Program-made: the position numbers and the translations under genes
Assembly: GCF_001412655.1 (NCBI RefSeq)
Contig: NZ_CP012996.1
Location: 62,001-126,000, forward strand
Direction: 5' to 3'
From: Pedobacter sp. PACM 27299
Lineage (GTDB): Bacteria; Bacteroidota; Bacteroidia; Sphingobacteriales; Sphingobacteriaceae
Length of the DNA stretch: 64,000 nucleotides
Notes under the pieces: model-generated
The model's database searches: none
What the model saw: the letters and a program-made list of their open reading frames with translations, nothing else
Told to the model about the DNA's origin: nothing
In this document: positions 1 to 9,489 of the stretch, one piece after another
Layout: the number at the start of each line of letters is the position of its first letter
Position numbering within the stretch: the stretch's first letter is position 1

Positions 1-1315
1 CCCAGATCTCGTCACCTGCTCCGGCTTGTGCCAGGGCAACCTGTAGATCTGTAATTGCATGGATCCAGCTATTTCCGGTCTTTGTTCCTGTTGCGGCTTC
101 ACGTACGTATAAACGTGCTGGCGCCTGCTGTACCTCTATTGTATATTGTTTAGATCCAATCAAATTGCCATCTGAAGCAGCTACTGCAAAAGTATATCCA
201 CCAATCACGGAAACCATTGCACGCCCATAGATTTTACCTGCAGGAGAGATAAAAAGCCCTGTAGGAAGATCTCCAGATAATAAGCTCCAGGTATAAGTCC
301 CGCTGCCACCAGTGGCTTGTAACTGGATGTTCTGCTCTTCACCACGGACCAGTACCGGCAAAGTGGCTGGTGTAATTTTTAACGAAGCACCGCCTTGATT
401 TTCATAAGCTCCCTGATCAACAGTAGTATTATAAAAACGTGGATTTCCTTCAATATCTTTTGTAGTCGTGGTATAAGCATTATTTCCTTTATCGATGGCC
501 AATGAGCCGTTTTTCAGACTCAGGTCGTCGGTTGCGGCATTTGAGAATAGTGGGTCTCCTACTAAAATAGCCGTTCCTGCTGCATAATCATCCTGCACGG
601 TACTATTCGCAATGGTAATCCCTGCATTCAATTGATCAGCAACTCCAGCCGCTTTGGCATTTCCCCAGAAAATACTGTTGTACACTTTTACAGTACCCGC
701 AGCTCTGAATAATCCTGCTCCGGCACTGGCAGCCACCGAAGCGACAGTATTATTGCTGAAAGTAGCATTGCTCATGTTTAATGTACCGCTGCCAATGTAT
801 ACCCCTCCACCGGTAGCAGCTGTTCCTGTTCCTTTATTACGACTAAACACCACATTGTTCATGTTATTCGTGACCGTTCCATAAAAACCTGCACCGCTTT
901 GAACGGCAGTATTGCCAAGGAAGGATACCCGGTCCAAGTCTATGGTACCTACGTTATTTACCGCTCCCCCATAAGTTACCGCAGCATTTTCTCTGAAAAC
1001 AGCATCTGTAATCGTGGCTGAACCCGCGTTATAAATTGCGCCTGAGCTTGCGTCTGATCTGTTGTTGATAAATTCGGCATTGCTAATCGTGAACCCGGTT
1101 CCTGCGGAATTATTAAATATGGCCCCTGCATAAGTATTGCCGAGGTTGTTTTCAAACACCGCTTTATTGATAGAAACATTCGCTGCGGAAGTAAAAATCG
1201 CCCCGCCATAATTTGCCTGGTTTCCTCTGAAAACCACATTATTCAGCACTAGATTTGCCCCTGTATTATAGAGCCCGGCACCATAACGATTACCTGTGAG
1301 CAGGATGTTATCTTC
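1..1315 (-). pseudogene. Downstream part of frameshifted giant beta-helix repeat protein (continues off left edge)
   Basis: I translated the minus strand by hand from 1315 down to 1 in the frame whose codons end at positions 2 modulo 3. It is open throughout and continues exactly the repeat pattern of the upstream reading frame. It holds beta-helix turns such as YGGAIF and FSRNKG, the conserved VYNSIFWGN and DLSLKNGSLAID motifs, a putative Ig-like (He_PIG type) segment (WSLLSGDLPTG) and the start of a fifth unit ending in AGAGDEIW at the window edge. No start codon is needed, because this is the same gene as 1249-6771 displaced by one base. The C-terminus, where a type IX secretion sorting domain might lie, is outside the window. 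Whether the gene is really broken or this is a sequencing error cannot be told here. Confidence 0.8.
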
Positions 1316-4300
1316 AAAAGGACATTGTCTATTTTTGTTCCTGGGGCAAGGTTATAAAAGCCTGCTCCATATTGAGCCCCTTTATTCTTTTTAATGATCA
1401 GGTTCCTGAAAGTTCCGTTCGCTGCTGCCGCAAGGTGGTTAATACCCGCTCCGGAAGCATTGGTATATCCTCCCGAAATGGTAAAACCATCCAGTAAGGT
1501 TTCTACCCCTAAAAATGTCGTGTTGTTAACTACACGGCGGTTGAAATCGTTTCCGCTCAATTCGGTCTCGTGAAGGGTAAACTTACCATTTGCATCAGTA
1601 ACACGCCCTGTGGTACTCGTTTCTGTGCCCGCAAATCCACCGTACATCTTTACTCCGGAAACCATATAAAACGAAGAATCCAGCTCTGCAACAGGGAGGT
1701 ATTTTCCCTTAGCCACCCAAATCTCATCCCCATCTTTTGCGAGTGTCAATGCGCTTTGCAACTTGACGAAACCATTTTTCCAATCTACTCCATTATTAAT
1801 TCCTGTAGCAGTCAGGTTTACATGTAACCTCGTGGCTCCTGGATTAACAATGATGTTATATTGTCTGGTTCCAACTTTAGTTCCCTGAACCGCACGCAAT
1901 ACAAAAATGTAGTTCCCGGCGATCATCGGAATTCCGCTGATCACACCTGTTTGCGTATTTAATGTCAATCCTAAAGGCAGTGCTCCTGTGAATAATGACC
2001 AGGCGACTGCCCCAGGGCTATTGCTTAAACTAAATTGCTGCTCCAGAACCGCTCCTCTGGTCATCGGCGTTAATGTTGCCGGAAGGATGGTTAAAGAACC
2101 TGGAGTTCCCAGTAGATTTTCCAATGCCCCAAGGTCTACGATCCCATTGATGATCCTGGTATTTCCGGCTAAATCTGTTGTGCCAACGACTTCCTGATTG
2201 TTCCCGGCATCTATGGCAATGGACCCATTTTTTAATCGCAGGTCATGCTGTTCCGGGTTTTCAAAATCAGGGTTCCCAATCAGGTTATTTGTCCCAGAGC
2301 TATAGTTGTTCTGAACGATGTTATTGGCCATGTTTTTAAGCACCGCTCCACCGATCTGATCTTCTACATTTCCTCCTCGTTTATTTCCCCAGAAAATGCT
2401 ATTGTAGACATTTACCGTAGTGGGTGCGGCCCATAAACCGGCGCCAAGAAAGGTGCCTGGTAAACTCGTTACCGCAACCGTGTTGTTACTGAAAGTACTG
2501 TTCTGAATCGTTGCGGTGGTGCTGCTTTCTACATACACCCCTGCCCCATTAGAGGCCGCTAAAATTCCTGTGATTCGATTTTTGCTAAACACCGCATTTC
2601 GTATCGTAATTAGCCCGTAAGCAAAAATACCAGCCCCTTTTTGATCTGCTGTATTTTCGAGGAAACTCGCTCTGTCAATGATGATTTCTGCAATAGAATG
2701 TAGTCCCCCACCAGTCGTACTGGCTGTATTTCCTTCAAACCTAACATCGTTCAACTTCACATTCGCGACGTTGTTATATACACCTCCACCAATAATGGCT
2801 TTATTATTTTTAAACGTCACCTGATTTAAGATCGCATTTGATCCTGTATTGAATAAGCCTCCGCCATATCTGGTGGTATTGGTCACTTCATTATTTTCAA
2901 AAAGGACATTGGTCATTTTCAAACCTGGGGAAGCATTGTACATCCCCCCTCCATAGATGTGCGCTCTGTTATTTTTGATGACCAGATTGTTATACGTCCC
3001 ATTCATTACGGCTGCACCATTATAGATCCCCGCACCATAACCGTCAAGCCTGGTACTGTCTGCAAAACCGGCAGTAATGGTTAATCCATCCATTAAAGTA
3101 TTTGGAGAAAGGAGCGTATTATTGAAAACAACATGTCTGTTGATATCGTTTCCATGAAGTACCGTTTCGTTGGTCGTAAACCTGCCTGAAGCATCTGGTA
3201 CCCGCTGCGTCAAATCTGTCTCTGTCCCTGCAAAACCGCCATACAGCTTTACGCCAGAAACCAGAGAGAACGTTGCTTTAGGCCCTGCTCCCGGACTATA
3301 TTTACCTTTAGCCATCCAGATTTCATCCCCATCTTTAGCAATGGCCAATGCGGCTTGCAAATCGGTAAAACCATTGCCCCAGTCGATTCCATTGTCATCA
3401 CCAGTCGCCGCCGCATTCACGTGTAACCTTGTTAAACCGGCATTCACAACGATCGTATATTGGCGGGTTCCTATTTTATTTCCCTGTAATGCCCTAACCA
3501 CGAAAACATAAGTTCCGGCAATTGTTGGGATACCGCTTAACTTCCCTGTTTTAACATCAAAGCTAACTCCTGAAGGTAAATCTCCTACCAGCAGGGACCA
3601 GGTTACAGCACCAGAACCACCAGTAAGCGTCAGCTCCTGCTGAAAAACAGCTCCACGAATCTGCGCATTTATCGCAGCAGGCATGATGGTTAAAGAGCCA
3701 GTCATCCCTAGCGGATTTTCCAATGCCCCCAGGTCAACCGTTCCATTAACAATCCTGGTATTTCCAGCAAAATCGGTAGCCGTAACCACCTTTAAATTAT
3801 TACCGGCATCCAACGCAATAGAACCGTTTTTTAGCCGGAGGTCATGCTGTTCCGGGTTTTCAAAGTCAGGATTAGCAATCAGGTTATTTGTGCCAGAGCC
3901 GTAGTTGTTCTGAACCAGGTTATTGGCCATATCTTTAAGTACAGCTCCTCCAATCTGATCCGCAACGTCATTACCTCTTTTATTACCCCAGAAAATACTG
4001 TTGTGAATGCTTACTGAAGCAGGTGCCGCCCATAAACCGGCACCAACAAATGTACCTTCTACAGCGGTGCTGGCTAGCGTATTCTGACTGAATGTGCTGC
4101 TTTGAATCGTAGTTGTCCCACCTTCCACAAACATTCCCCCACCATTATAACCTGCTGTTGTACCGGTTACATTATTTTTACTAAGGATAACATTGCGCAG
4201 GACATTCGTACCCAGTACATACAGTCCCCCGCCTTTTTGCTCTGCTGTATTTTCCAGAAAGGATACGCGGTCAAGTGTTGCGATAAGCAAACTGTAAAGT

Positions 4301-6693
4301 CCACCACCATTAGTCTTTGCACTGTTGTTTTTAAAGACGACGTCTGTCAGCGTCACTTCAGAAATATTATGTAAGCCTCCACCTATTGTCGTTGCTGTAT
4401 TTCCTTCAAAACTCACATTATCCAGGGTCACTTTTGTGACATTATTATAGAGACCCCCTCCTAGTATTGCGGCGTTATTTTTGAAAACCACTTGGTTCAG
4501 ACTCGCACCAATCCCTGTATTGTACAATCCACCACCATACCTGGTTCCATTGACTACCTGGTTGTTCTCAAAAAGGACATTCGTGAGTTTTAACCCAACA
4601 GCTGCATTAAACATCCCTCCACCAAAAATATTGGCGTTGTTATTTTTAATGACCAGGTTGTTGAAGATCGCATTCCCCACCGAAGCACCATTGTATATTC
4701 CTGCGCCATGTCCACTTGTTGAGGTGGAATTTGCATTACCTTCCGATACGGTAAAACCGTCCATTAAGGTGTTTAATGATAAGGCGATGGTATTATAGAC
4801 CACATGCTTGTTGATTCCATTTCCAGTTAAAATAGCCTCATTACGGGTAAATCTGCCAGATTCATCTGCCAGTCGCTGACTCAAAACCGTCTCCGTACCT
4901 GCAAAACCTCCGTACATTTTTACACCTGAGACCATGGAAAAAGTAGAATCAGCATGTAAAAATGGGCTGTATTTTCCTTTAGCTACCCAAATTTCGTCTC
5001 CATCTTTAGCAAGCGCCAGGGCAGTTTGCAGCCTGGTGTATCCATTTGCCCAGTCTACCCCATTATTCAGGCCAGTTGCCGATGCGTTGACGTGCAATCT
5101 TGCAGCTCCGGCACTAATTGTAAAATTATATTGCCGGCTCCCAGTCAGGCTTCCCTTACTGGCTTTGATCACGGCCAGATAATTTCCGGCGATGGTTGGA
5201 ATTCCAGAAAGCTGCCCGGTTTGAGGATTTAAAGAAATTCCGGGAGGCAATGCCCCAAAGGTAACCTCCCAATTGCTGGCACTGCCTCCATTGATACTCA
5301 GCAATTGATTAAAAGGCAATCCACGTTGCTGAACACCGATTGCTGCTGGCAGGATATCTAATGTGGCCGACATTCCCGAAGGATTTTCCAATGCCCCAAG
5401 GTCTATATTAGGCCCAGCTAACCTTGCATTTCCTGCTGCATCCGATGTTCCGTTTTGTTTGGAATTGTCTCCAGCATCAATTGCTATGGACCCATTTTTC
5501 AACCGAAGATCATCGAGCTCTGCATTCATAAAATCAGGATTGGCGATGATATTGTTTAGCCCATACAAGTAATTGTTTTGAACAATACTGCGTTCCATCG
5601 TGATTCTTACGCCACCAACCTGATCTTCTACATTGTTTCCTCTTTTATTTCCCCAGAAAATACTATTGTAAACATTTGAGGCTACCGCAGCATTTAAAGC
5701 CCCTCCGTAAGTATTATTGTCTGCAATCACATAAGCAATAGAGTTATTGCTAAAGCTGCAGTTAAAGATATTCATCGCCGTTGTCACTCCATAAACGGCC
5801 CCTCCAAGATGGGTTGAAGCCAATCCTGTTACCCGGTTTCTACTAAATATGGAATTCCGAAGCGATATTCCACCTGTAGAATAAATGGCTCCTCCTTGCT
5901 GACCAGCAGTGTTTTGTATAAAACTAACCCGATCTAAAGTCAGAGCGCCTGTACTGGCTAGTGCTCCTCCATTAATAGTAGCAGTATTGTTTTTAAAGAC
6001 ATTATCTTCCAGTGTAGCTACCACGGTATTATATAGGCCGCCACCAGAGCTCGCCCCGATGTTATTGACAAAAGAAACATTTCTGAAAACTGCTGAGCCG
6101 GAATTATACATTCCTGCACCAAAGGTGAAACTGAATGCAGCATTATAAAAGCTGTTATTCTCCAGGAGGAGATTGAGGTAAGCCGGCGTTCCACTATTAA
6201 AAAATCCAGCGCCATAATTGCTGGCGATATTATCTTTAATCCATAGATTTTGGAAGACGGCAGATCCCGCAGTATTGTAGACACCCGCCCCCCTGTTCGC
6301 AACATTCGAACTATTGCTATTTACTGTTCTTCCTCCAGTAATGGTAAATCCATCTAAAATCGTTTCTTTAGGGACATTTGCAATATTGCTGACCACATGG
6401 TTATTGACATTACTACCCGTCAAAATACTTTCGTTAACCGTGAATAAGCTCTCCGGATTTGCGATACGCTGTGTCAGTAAGTTCTCGGTTCCTGCAAAAC
6501 CGCCGTACATTTTAACGCCCGCTTTCAGCGTAAATGTAGAGGCTGCTGCTGTCCCAGGGCTATAAGTTCCTTTCGCCACCCAGATTTCATTTCCGGTGGC
6601 CGCTTTAGTAATTGCATTGAGCAAGTCCGTATAGGCATTGTTCCAATCCGCACCGGTATTTGAACCTGTGGCAGCGACATTCACATAAATTTT
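116..6693 (-). repeat. Four full tandem in-gene repeats of 1.6-1.7 kb plus a partial fifth
   Basis: Using the RLHVN-type motif as the unit boundary, the units are 5101-6693 (1593 nt), 3430-5100 (1671 nt), 1831-3429 (1599 nt) and 116-1830 (1715 nt), with a fifth beginning at 115. The first three lengths are multiples of three. The fourth becomes one (1716) only if the missing base at 1316-1319 is restored. Units 2 to 4 are close at the DNA level, for example the segments around 2230-2300 and 3830-3900, which suggests recent duplication or gene conversion. Confidence 0.85.
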
Positions 6694-6771
6694 TGTTTGA
6701 GCGGTAATTTGAAGAGCGGAAAAGAATAGGGTAGAAAAAGTAATGGCCTTAAAAAGGGAAGTACGCATCAT
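1249..6771 (-). CDS. Giant secreted repeat protein, pectin-lyase-like beta-helix plus Ig-like modules (frameshifted)
   Basis: The 1840-residue frame starts at ATG 6771; the TTG at 6810 would put an unlikely charged extension before the signal peptide. Residues 1-25 form a signal peptide ending near QITAQ. The rest is tandem units of about 530-570 residues. Each opens with a VNxxATGxNNGxDW motif and DGDEIWVAKGKYSP, has a GVKMYGGFAGTE segment, then many short turns rich in Asn and Gly (NNxxxxGGGLYN) typical of right-handed parallel beta-helices. It then has VYNSIFWGNKRG and LRLKNGSIAIDAGN, and closes with an Ig-like putative domain (LPxGxxxxxxTGxxSGIPTIAGxY). Family knowledge suggests a surface adhesin or polysaccharide-binding or -processing protein; enzymatic activity is unproven. 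The frame ends in a nonsense tail after NVLLKIT, where other copies read NVLFENN. Confidence 0.8.
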   Translation of the reverse strand: MMRTSLFKAITFSTLFFSALQITAQTKIYVNVAATGSNTGADWNNAYTDLLNAITKAATGNEIWVAKGTYSPGTAAASTFTLKAGVKMYGGFAGTENLLTQRIANPESLFTVNESILTGSNVNNHVVSNIANVPKETILDGFTITGGRTVNSNSSNVANRGAGVYNTAGSAVFQNLWIKDNIASNYGAGFFNSGTPAYLNLLLENNSFYNAAFSFTFGAGMYNSGSAVFRNVSFVNNIGASSGGGLYNTVVATLEDNVFKNNTATINGGALASTGALTLDRVSFIQNTAGQQGGAIYSTGGISLRNSIFSRNRVTGLASTHLGGAVYGVTTAMNIFNCSFSNNSIAYVIADNNTYGGALNAAVASNVYNSIFWGNKRGNNVEDQVGGVRITMERSIVQNNYLYGLNNIIANPDFMNAELDDLRLKNGSIAIDAGDNSKQNGTSDAAGNARLAGPNIDLGALENPSGMSATLDILPAAIGVQQRGLPFNQLLSINGGSASNWEVTFGALPPGISLNPQTGQLSGIPTIAGNYLAVIKASKGSLTGSRQYNFTISAGAARLHVNASATGLNNGVDWANGYTRLQTALALAKDGDEIWVAKGKYSPFLHADSTFSMVSGVKMYGGFAGTETVLSQRLADESGRFTRNEAILTGNGINKHVVYNTIALSLNTLMDGFTVSEGNANSTSTSGHGAGIYNGASVGNAIFNNLVIKNNNANIFGGGMFNAAVGLKLTNVLFENNQVVNGTRYGGGLYNTGIGASLNQVVFKNNAAILGGGLYNNVTKVTLDNVSFEGNTATTIGGGLHNISEVTLTDVVFKNNSAKTNGGGLYSLLIATLDRVSFLENTAEQKGGGLYVLGTNVLRNVILSKNNVTGTTAGYNGGGMFVEGGTTTIQSSTFSQNTLASTAVEGTFVGAGLWAAPASVSIHNSIFWGNKRGNDVADQIGGAVLKDMANNLVQNNYGSGTNNLIANPDFENPEQHDLRLKNGSIALDAGNNLKVVTATDFAGNTRIVNGTVDLGALENPLGMTGSLTIMPAAINAQIRGAVFQQELTLTGGSGAVTWSLLVGDLPSGVSFDVKTGKLSGIPTIAGTYVFVVRALQGNKIGTRQYTIVVNAGLTRLHVNAAATGDDNGIDWGNGFTDLQAALAIAKDGDEIWMAKGKYSPGAGPKATFSLVSGVKLYGGFAGTETDLTQRVPDASGRFTTNETVLHGNDINRHVVFNNTLLSPNTLMDGLTITAGFADSTRLDGYGAGIYNGAAVMNGTYNNLVIKNNRAHIYGGGMYNASPGLKMTNVLFENNEVTNTTRYGGGLFNTGSNAILNQVTFKNNKAIIGGGVYNNVANVKLNDVRFEGNTASTTGGGLHSIAEIIIDRASFLENTADQKGAGIFAYGLITIRNAVFSKNRITGILAASNGAGVYVESSTTATIQNSTFSNNTVAVTSLPGTFLGAGLWAAPTTVNVYNSIFWGNKRGGNVEDQIGGAVLKNMANNIVQNNYSSGTNNLIGNPDFENPEQHDLRLKNGSIAIDAGNNQEVVGTTDLAGNTRIINGIVDLGALENLLGTPGSLTILPATLTPMTRGAVLEQQFSLSNSPGAVAWSLFTGALPLGLTLNTQTGVISGIPMIAGNYIFVLRAVQGTKVGTRQYNIIVNPGATRLHVNLTATGINNGVDWKNGFVKLQSALTLAKDGDEIWVAKGKYLPVAELDSSFYMVSGVKMYGGFAGTETSTTGRVTDANGKFTLHETELSGNDFNRRVVNNTTFLGVETLLDGFTISGGYTNASGAGINHLAAAANGTFRNLIIKKNKGAQYGAGFYNLAPGTKIDNVLLKITSCSQVIVMVPGSIIQGQI

Positions 6772-7140
6772 TCGACAAAGGGATTTCTTCTTGAAAAAAT
6801 TAAGATTCAATATGTGTGGGGCAAAATGTTTTAATCGCTTTCCACCAAAGAAAGAAAATTATACTTAATGGCCTTTTTAAGAAAAAATCTGTAAAAAGAA
6901 CCAAATTAATATTGCTTTATTGATGGTTTAAATAACAAAATCAACCCAGTAGCAAAGCTATAAAATAAAGTTTGCTTCACAATAAAATCACTGGCGGTTT
7001 TAGTAAAAAAAAGGATAGCTAAATCAATAACTTAGAATAAGTTAGCTAAAATTATGAGCGATTCTTAGAATTTGAATTTTAAACTGCCTTTAGGACTAAA
7101 AGACTAGCTTTTTAAAAAAATAAAAGAGGAGAAAAAAAAT
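6772..7140. other. AT-rich intergenic region upstream of the repeat protein
   Basis: This stretch holds no credible gene. It is very AT-rich and must carry the promoter of the giant repeat protein, which reads leftwards, but I found no convincing pair of promoter boxes. Its right end adjoins the dcp terminator. Confidence 0.5.
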
Positions 7141-7172
7141 GACCAACATCGTCAAATTCGAAGATGTTGGTC
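7132..7172 (-). terminator. Rho-independent terminator of dcp
   Basis: A perfect 10-bp inverted repeat (GACCAACATC at 7141-7150 and its complement at 7163-7172) is followed, in the minus-strand sense, by eight T residues (A-run at 7132-7139). It lies about 60 bp after the dcp stop codon. Confidence 0.85.
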
Positions 7173-7233
7173 ATTTTACTTTGATGGAGCAGCAATGGAA
7201 TGCACTCCAGATTACAAAAAAATAAATCCTGGG

Positions 7234-9372
7234 TTAAAGTGCTTTGTCCAGCCCTCTATCTTTTAGCAAATATTTCATGTTTGGTTCTTTACCTCTAAAG
7301 GCTTTATATAAATCCATTGGCTCTACAGTTCCCCCTTTTTCCAATACGTTTTTACGGAAAGAATTGGCCACTTCCGGATTGAAGATATTTCCACTTTCCT
7401 TGAAGGCAGCGAAAGCATCACTATCCAATACTGCCGACCAGATATAGCTGTAATAGCCTGCTGAGTATCCAGAAGCGAAGATATGCTGGAAATAAGTGCT
7501 GCGGTAGCGAGGCGCAATTTGCTTGATCAAGCCATATTTATTCATTTCCGAACTTTCAAATTCCGTTGCATTTACTGCTTTGCCGGCTGGAACAGTATGG
7601 AATCCCATATCCAGCAAAGAGGCCGCAAGGTATTCTACGGTTTCGAAACCCTGGTTAAATTTCGAGGCATTTTTCATGCGGTCGATCAATTCCTGAGGAA
7701 CAATTGCACCTGTTTTATAATGTTTAGCATAAAACTGAAGTACTTCTGGTTCAAAAGCAAAATGCTCCATCACCTGAGAAGGCAGCTCTACAAAGTCGCG
7801 GGGAACAGACGTTCCAGCCAGACTTCTGTATTTCACATTCGACAATAGGCCATGCAGTGCGTGTCCCATTTCATGGTAGAAGGTAGTCACCTCATCTGCC
7901 GTAAACAAAGCCGGTTCATCACCGTTAGGTCCTGAGAAATTACAAACGATAGAAACTACCGGAGCTACACGTTTGCCATTTTCATAAGATTGAGTAGCAT
8001 AAGAAGTCATCCATGCACCGCCGCGTTTAGAGCTGCGGGTAAAGAAATCCATGTAAATAACGCCGATATGGCTTCCATCAGCTTCTTTCACCTGATAAGC
8101 AGAAACGTCTTTATGGTATACCGGAACTTCTGGAAGTAAGGTAAAAGTAATGCCATACAGTTTGTTGACCACCTTAAAAAATCCTTCTCTTACATTGTCA
8201 ATCTGGAAATATGGACGTAATGCTTCTGCATCATAATTGTATCTTTCTTTACGCACTTTATCTGCATAATGTGCCCAATCCCAGGCTTCCAATTGCTCAT
8301 TGCGCCCCTCTTTGTCCATCACTTTCTGCATATCTGCAGCTTCCTGCTTTGCAACTGGTAAAGCGGCATCCCAAAGACCATTTAACAAGTCATAAGCCTC
8401 TTTAGGAGATTTTGCCATACTTTCTTCCAGTACAAAATCAGCATGGCTGTTATAGCCTAATAATGCGGCTTTCTCTGCACGCAAAGCCACGATACGGGAA
8501 ATGATCTTTTTGTTATCATTCTCATCATCATGATTGGCGCGGTTGATATAAGCATTGTACATTTTTTCGCGAAGGGCACGGTTTTCCGAATACTGAAGGA
8601 AAGGCGTTACACTTGGTGTGTGCAGTGTAAATCTCCATTTTCCTTCTTTCCCTGCTTGCTTTGCCGAAGCTGCTGCAGCGGCTTTTACCGATTCCGGCAA
8701 ACCGGCAAGATCTGCCTGATTGTCGATGATCAATTCGTAAGCATTCACCTCAGCCAGCAAATGCTGCCCGAAGTTTAAGGTCAGTAAAGAAAACTCTTTA
8801 TTGATCGCTCTCATTTGCTGCTGCTGTGCTTCATTTAAATTGGCACCGCTTCTCACAAAAGCTTTATAAGTTTTCTCCAGCAAGCGCTGTTGTTCTGCGC
8901 TCAGTTTTGAGGCAGTACGTTTATCGTATACGGCTTTTACTCTTTTAAACAATTCAGAGTTCAAATAAATATCGTCACTGTGTTTAGACAATTCCGGAGC
9001 CATCTGCTGTGCAATTTTCTCTAATTCAGGAGATGTATTTGCAGAACTCAGGTTAAAGAAAACCGTACTTACTTTAGACAATAATTTGCCGCTTTCTTCC
9101 AAAGCCACAATTGTATTTACAAAAGTTGGCACTGAGCGTTGTTTATAAATTGCGGCAACTGCTTGCTGCTGCTGTTTCATTCCTTCCTGGAAGGCTGGAA
9201 TAAAATGAGCATTGGTAATTTTATTAAATGGTGGCACTCCATAAGGAGTGTTATACGTTTCCATAAATGGATTTGTGCTTTGCCCTAATGCTGTTTTATC
9301 GGTTACCAGCAGCATACCGCAAACTAAAAGCATAGAAGGGATTCCTTTTTTTAAGTTCATCTTTTTCATCAA
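7234..9372 (-). CDS. dcp: Peptidyl-dipeptidase Dcp, M3 family zinc metallopeptidase, exported
   Basis: The 712-residue product matches the usual length of the M3 oligopeptidase family. An N-terminal signal peptide (about residues 1-30, ending near ALGQ) predicts export to the periplasm. The zinc site HEMGHALH lies near residue 497, and the third ligand Glu is expected in the ELPSQVMEH segment about 30 residues later. The start of the mature protein (NPFMETYNTPYGVPPF) is characteristic of bacterial Dcp. The enzyme removes C-terminal dipeptides from peptides. The first two in-frame ATGs (9372 and 9369) and a third at 9360 are all possible starts. It stands alone between two intergenic regions and has its own terminator. 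Confidence in family is high; Dcp rather than oligopeptidase A is inferred from export and the N-terminal motif. Confidence 0.93.
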   Translation of the reverse strand: MMKKMNLKKGIPSMLLVCGMLLVTDKTALGQSTNPFMETYNTPYGVPPFNKITNAHFIPAFQEGMKQQQQAVAAIYKQRSVPTFVNTIVALEESGKLLSKVSTVFFNLSSANTSPELEKIAQQMAPELSKHSDDIYLNSELFKRVKAVYDKRTASKLSAEQQRLLEKTYKAFVRSGANLNEAQQQQMRAINKEFSLLTLNFGQHLLAEVNAYELIIDNQADLAGLPESVKAAAAASAKQAGKEGKWRFTLHTPSVTPFLQYSENRALREKMYNAYINRANHDDENDNKKIISRIVALRAEKAALLGYNSHADFVLEESMAKSPKEAYDLLNGLWDAALPVAKQEAADMQKVMDKEGRNEQLEAWDWAHYADKVRKERYNYDAEALRPYFQIDNVREGFFKVVNKLYGITFTLLPEVPVYHKDVSAYQVKEADGSHIGVIYMDFFTRSSKRGGAWMTSYATQSYENGKRVAPVVSIVCNFSGPNGDEPALFTADEVTTFYHEMGHALHGLLSNVKYRSLAGTSVPRDFVELPSQVMEHFAFEPEVLQFYAKHYKTGAIVPQELIDRMKNASKFNQGFETVEYLAASLLDMGFHTVPAGKAVNATEFESSEMNKYGLIKQIAPRYRSTYFQHIFASGYSAGYYSYIWSAVLDSDAFAAFKESGNIFNPEVANSFRKNVLEKGGTVEPMDLYKAFRGKEPNMKYLLKDRGLDKAL

Positions 9373-9489
9373 AATTTATTCATCTACCTCAAAATCCTGG
9401 CAATCCAGGTCCTCACAAAGATAATTTTAAAAATGCTGATGCCCTTCTTAAAATGTATCATTGTTGCAACAAAATAGAGATAAAAATAT

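Noticed and set aside
654-884. Plus-strand 76-codon frame inside the giant repeat gene
   Set aside because: It lies opposite the conserved repeat frame and has low-complexity sequence typical of an antisense shadow. The same holds for the other plus-strand frames between 1570 and 6565.
976-1239. Minus-strand 87-codon frame below the frameshift
   Set aside because: It is the continuation of the pre-frameshift frame. The repeat motifs continue in the neighbouring frame instead.
116-6693. CRISPR-like repeats
   Set aside because: The repeats are long, in-frame protein units without short repeat-spacer order.
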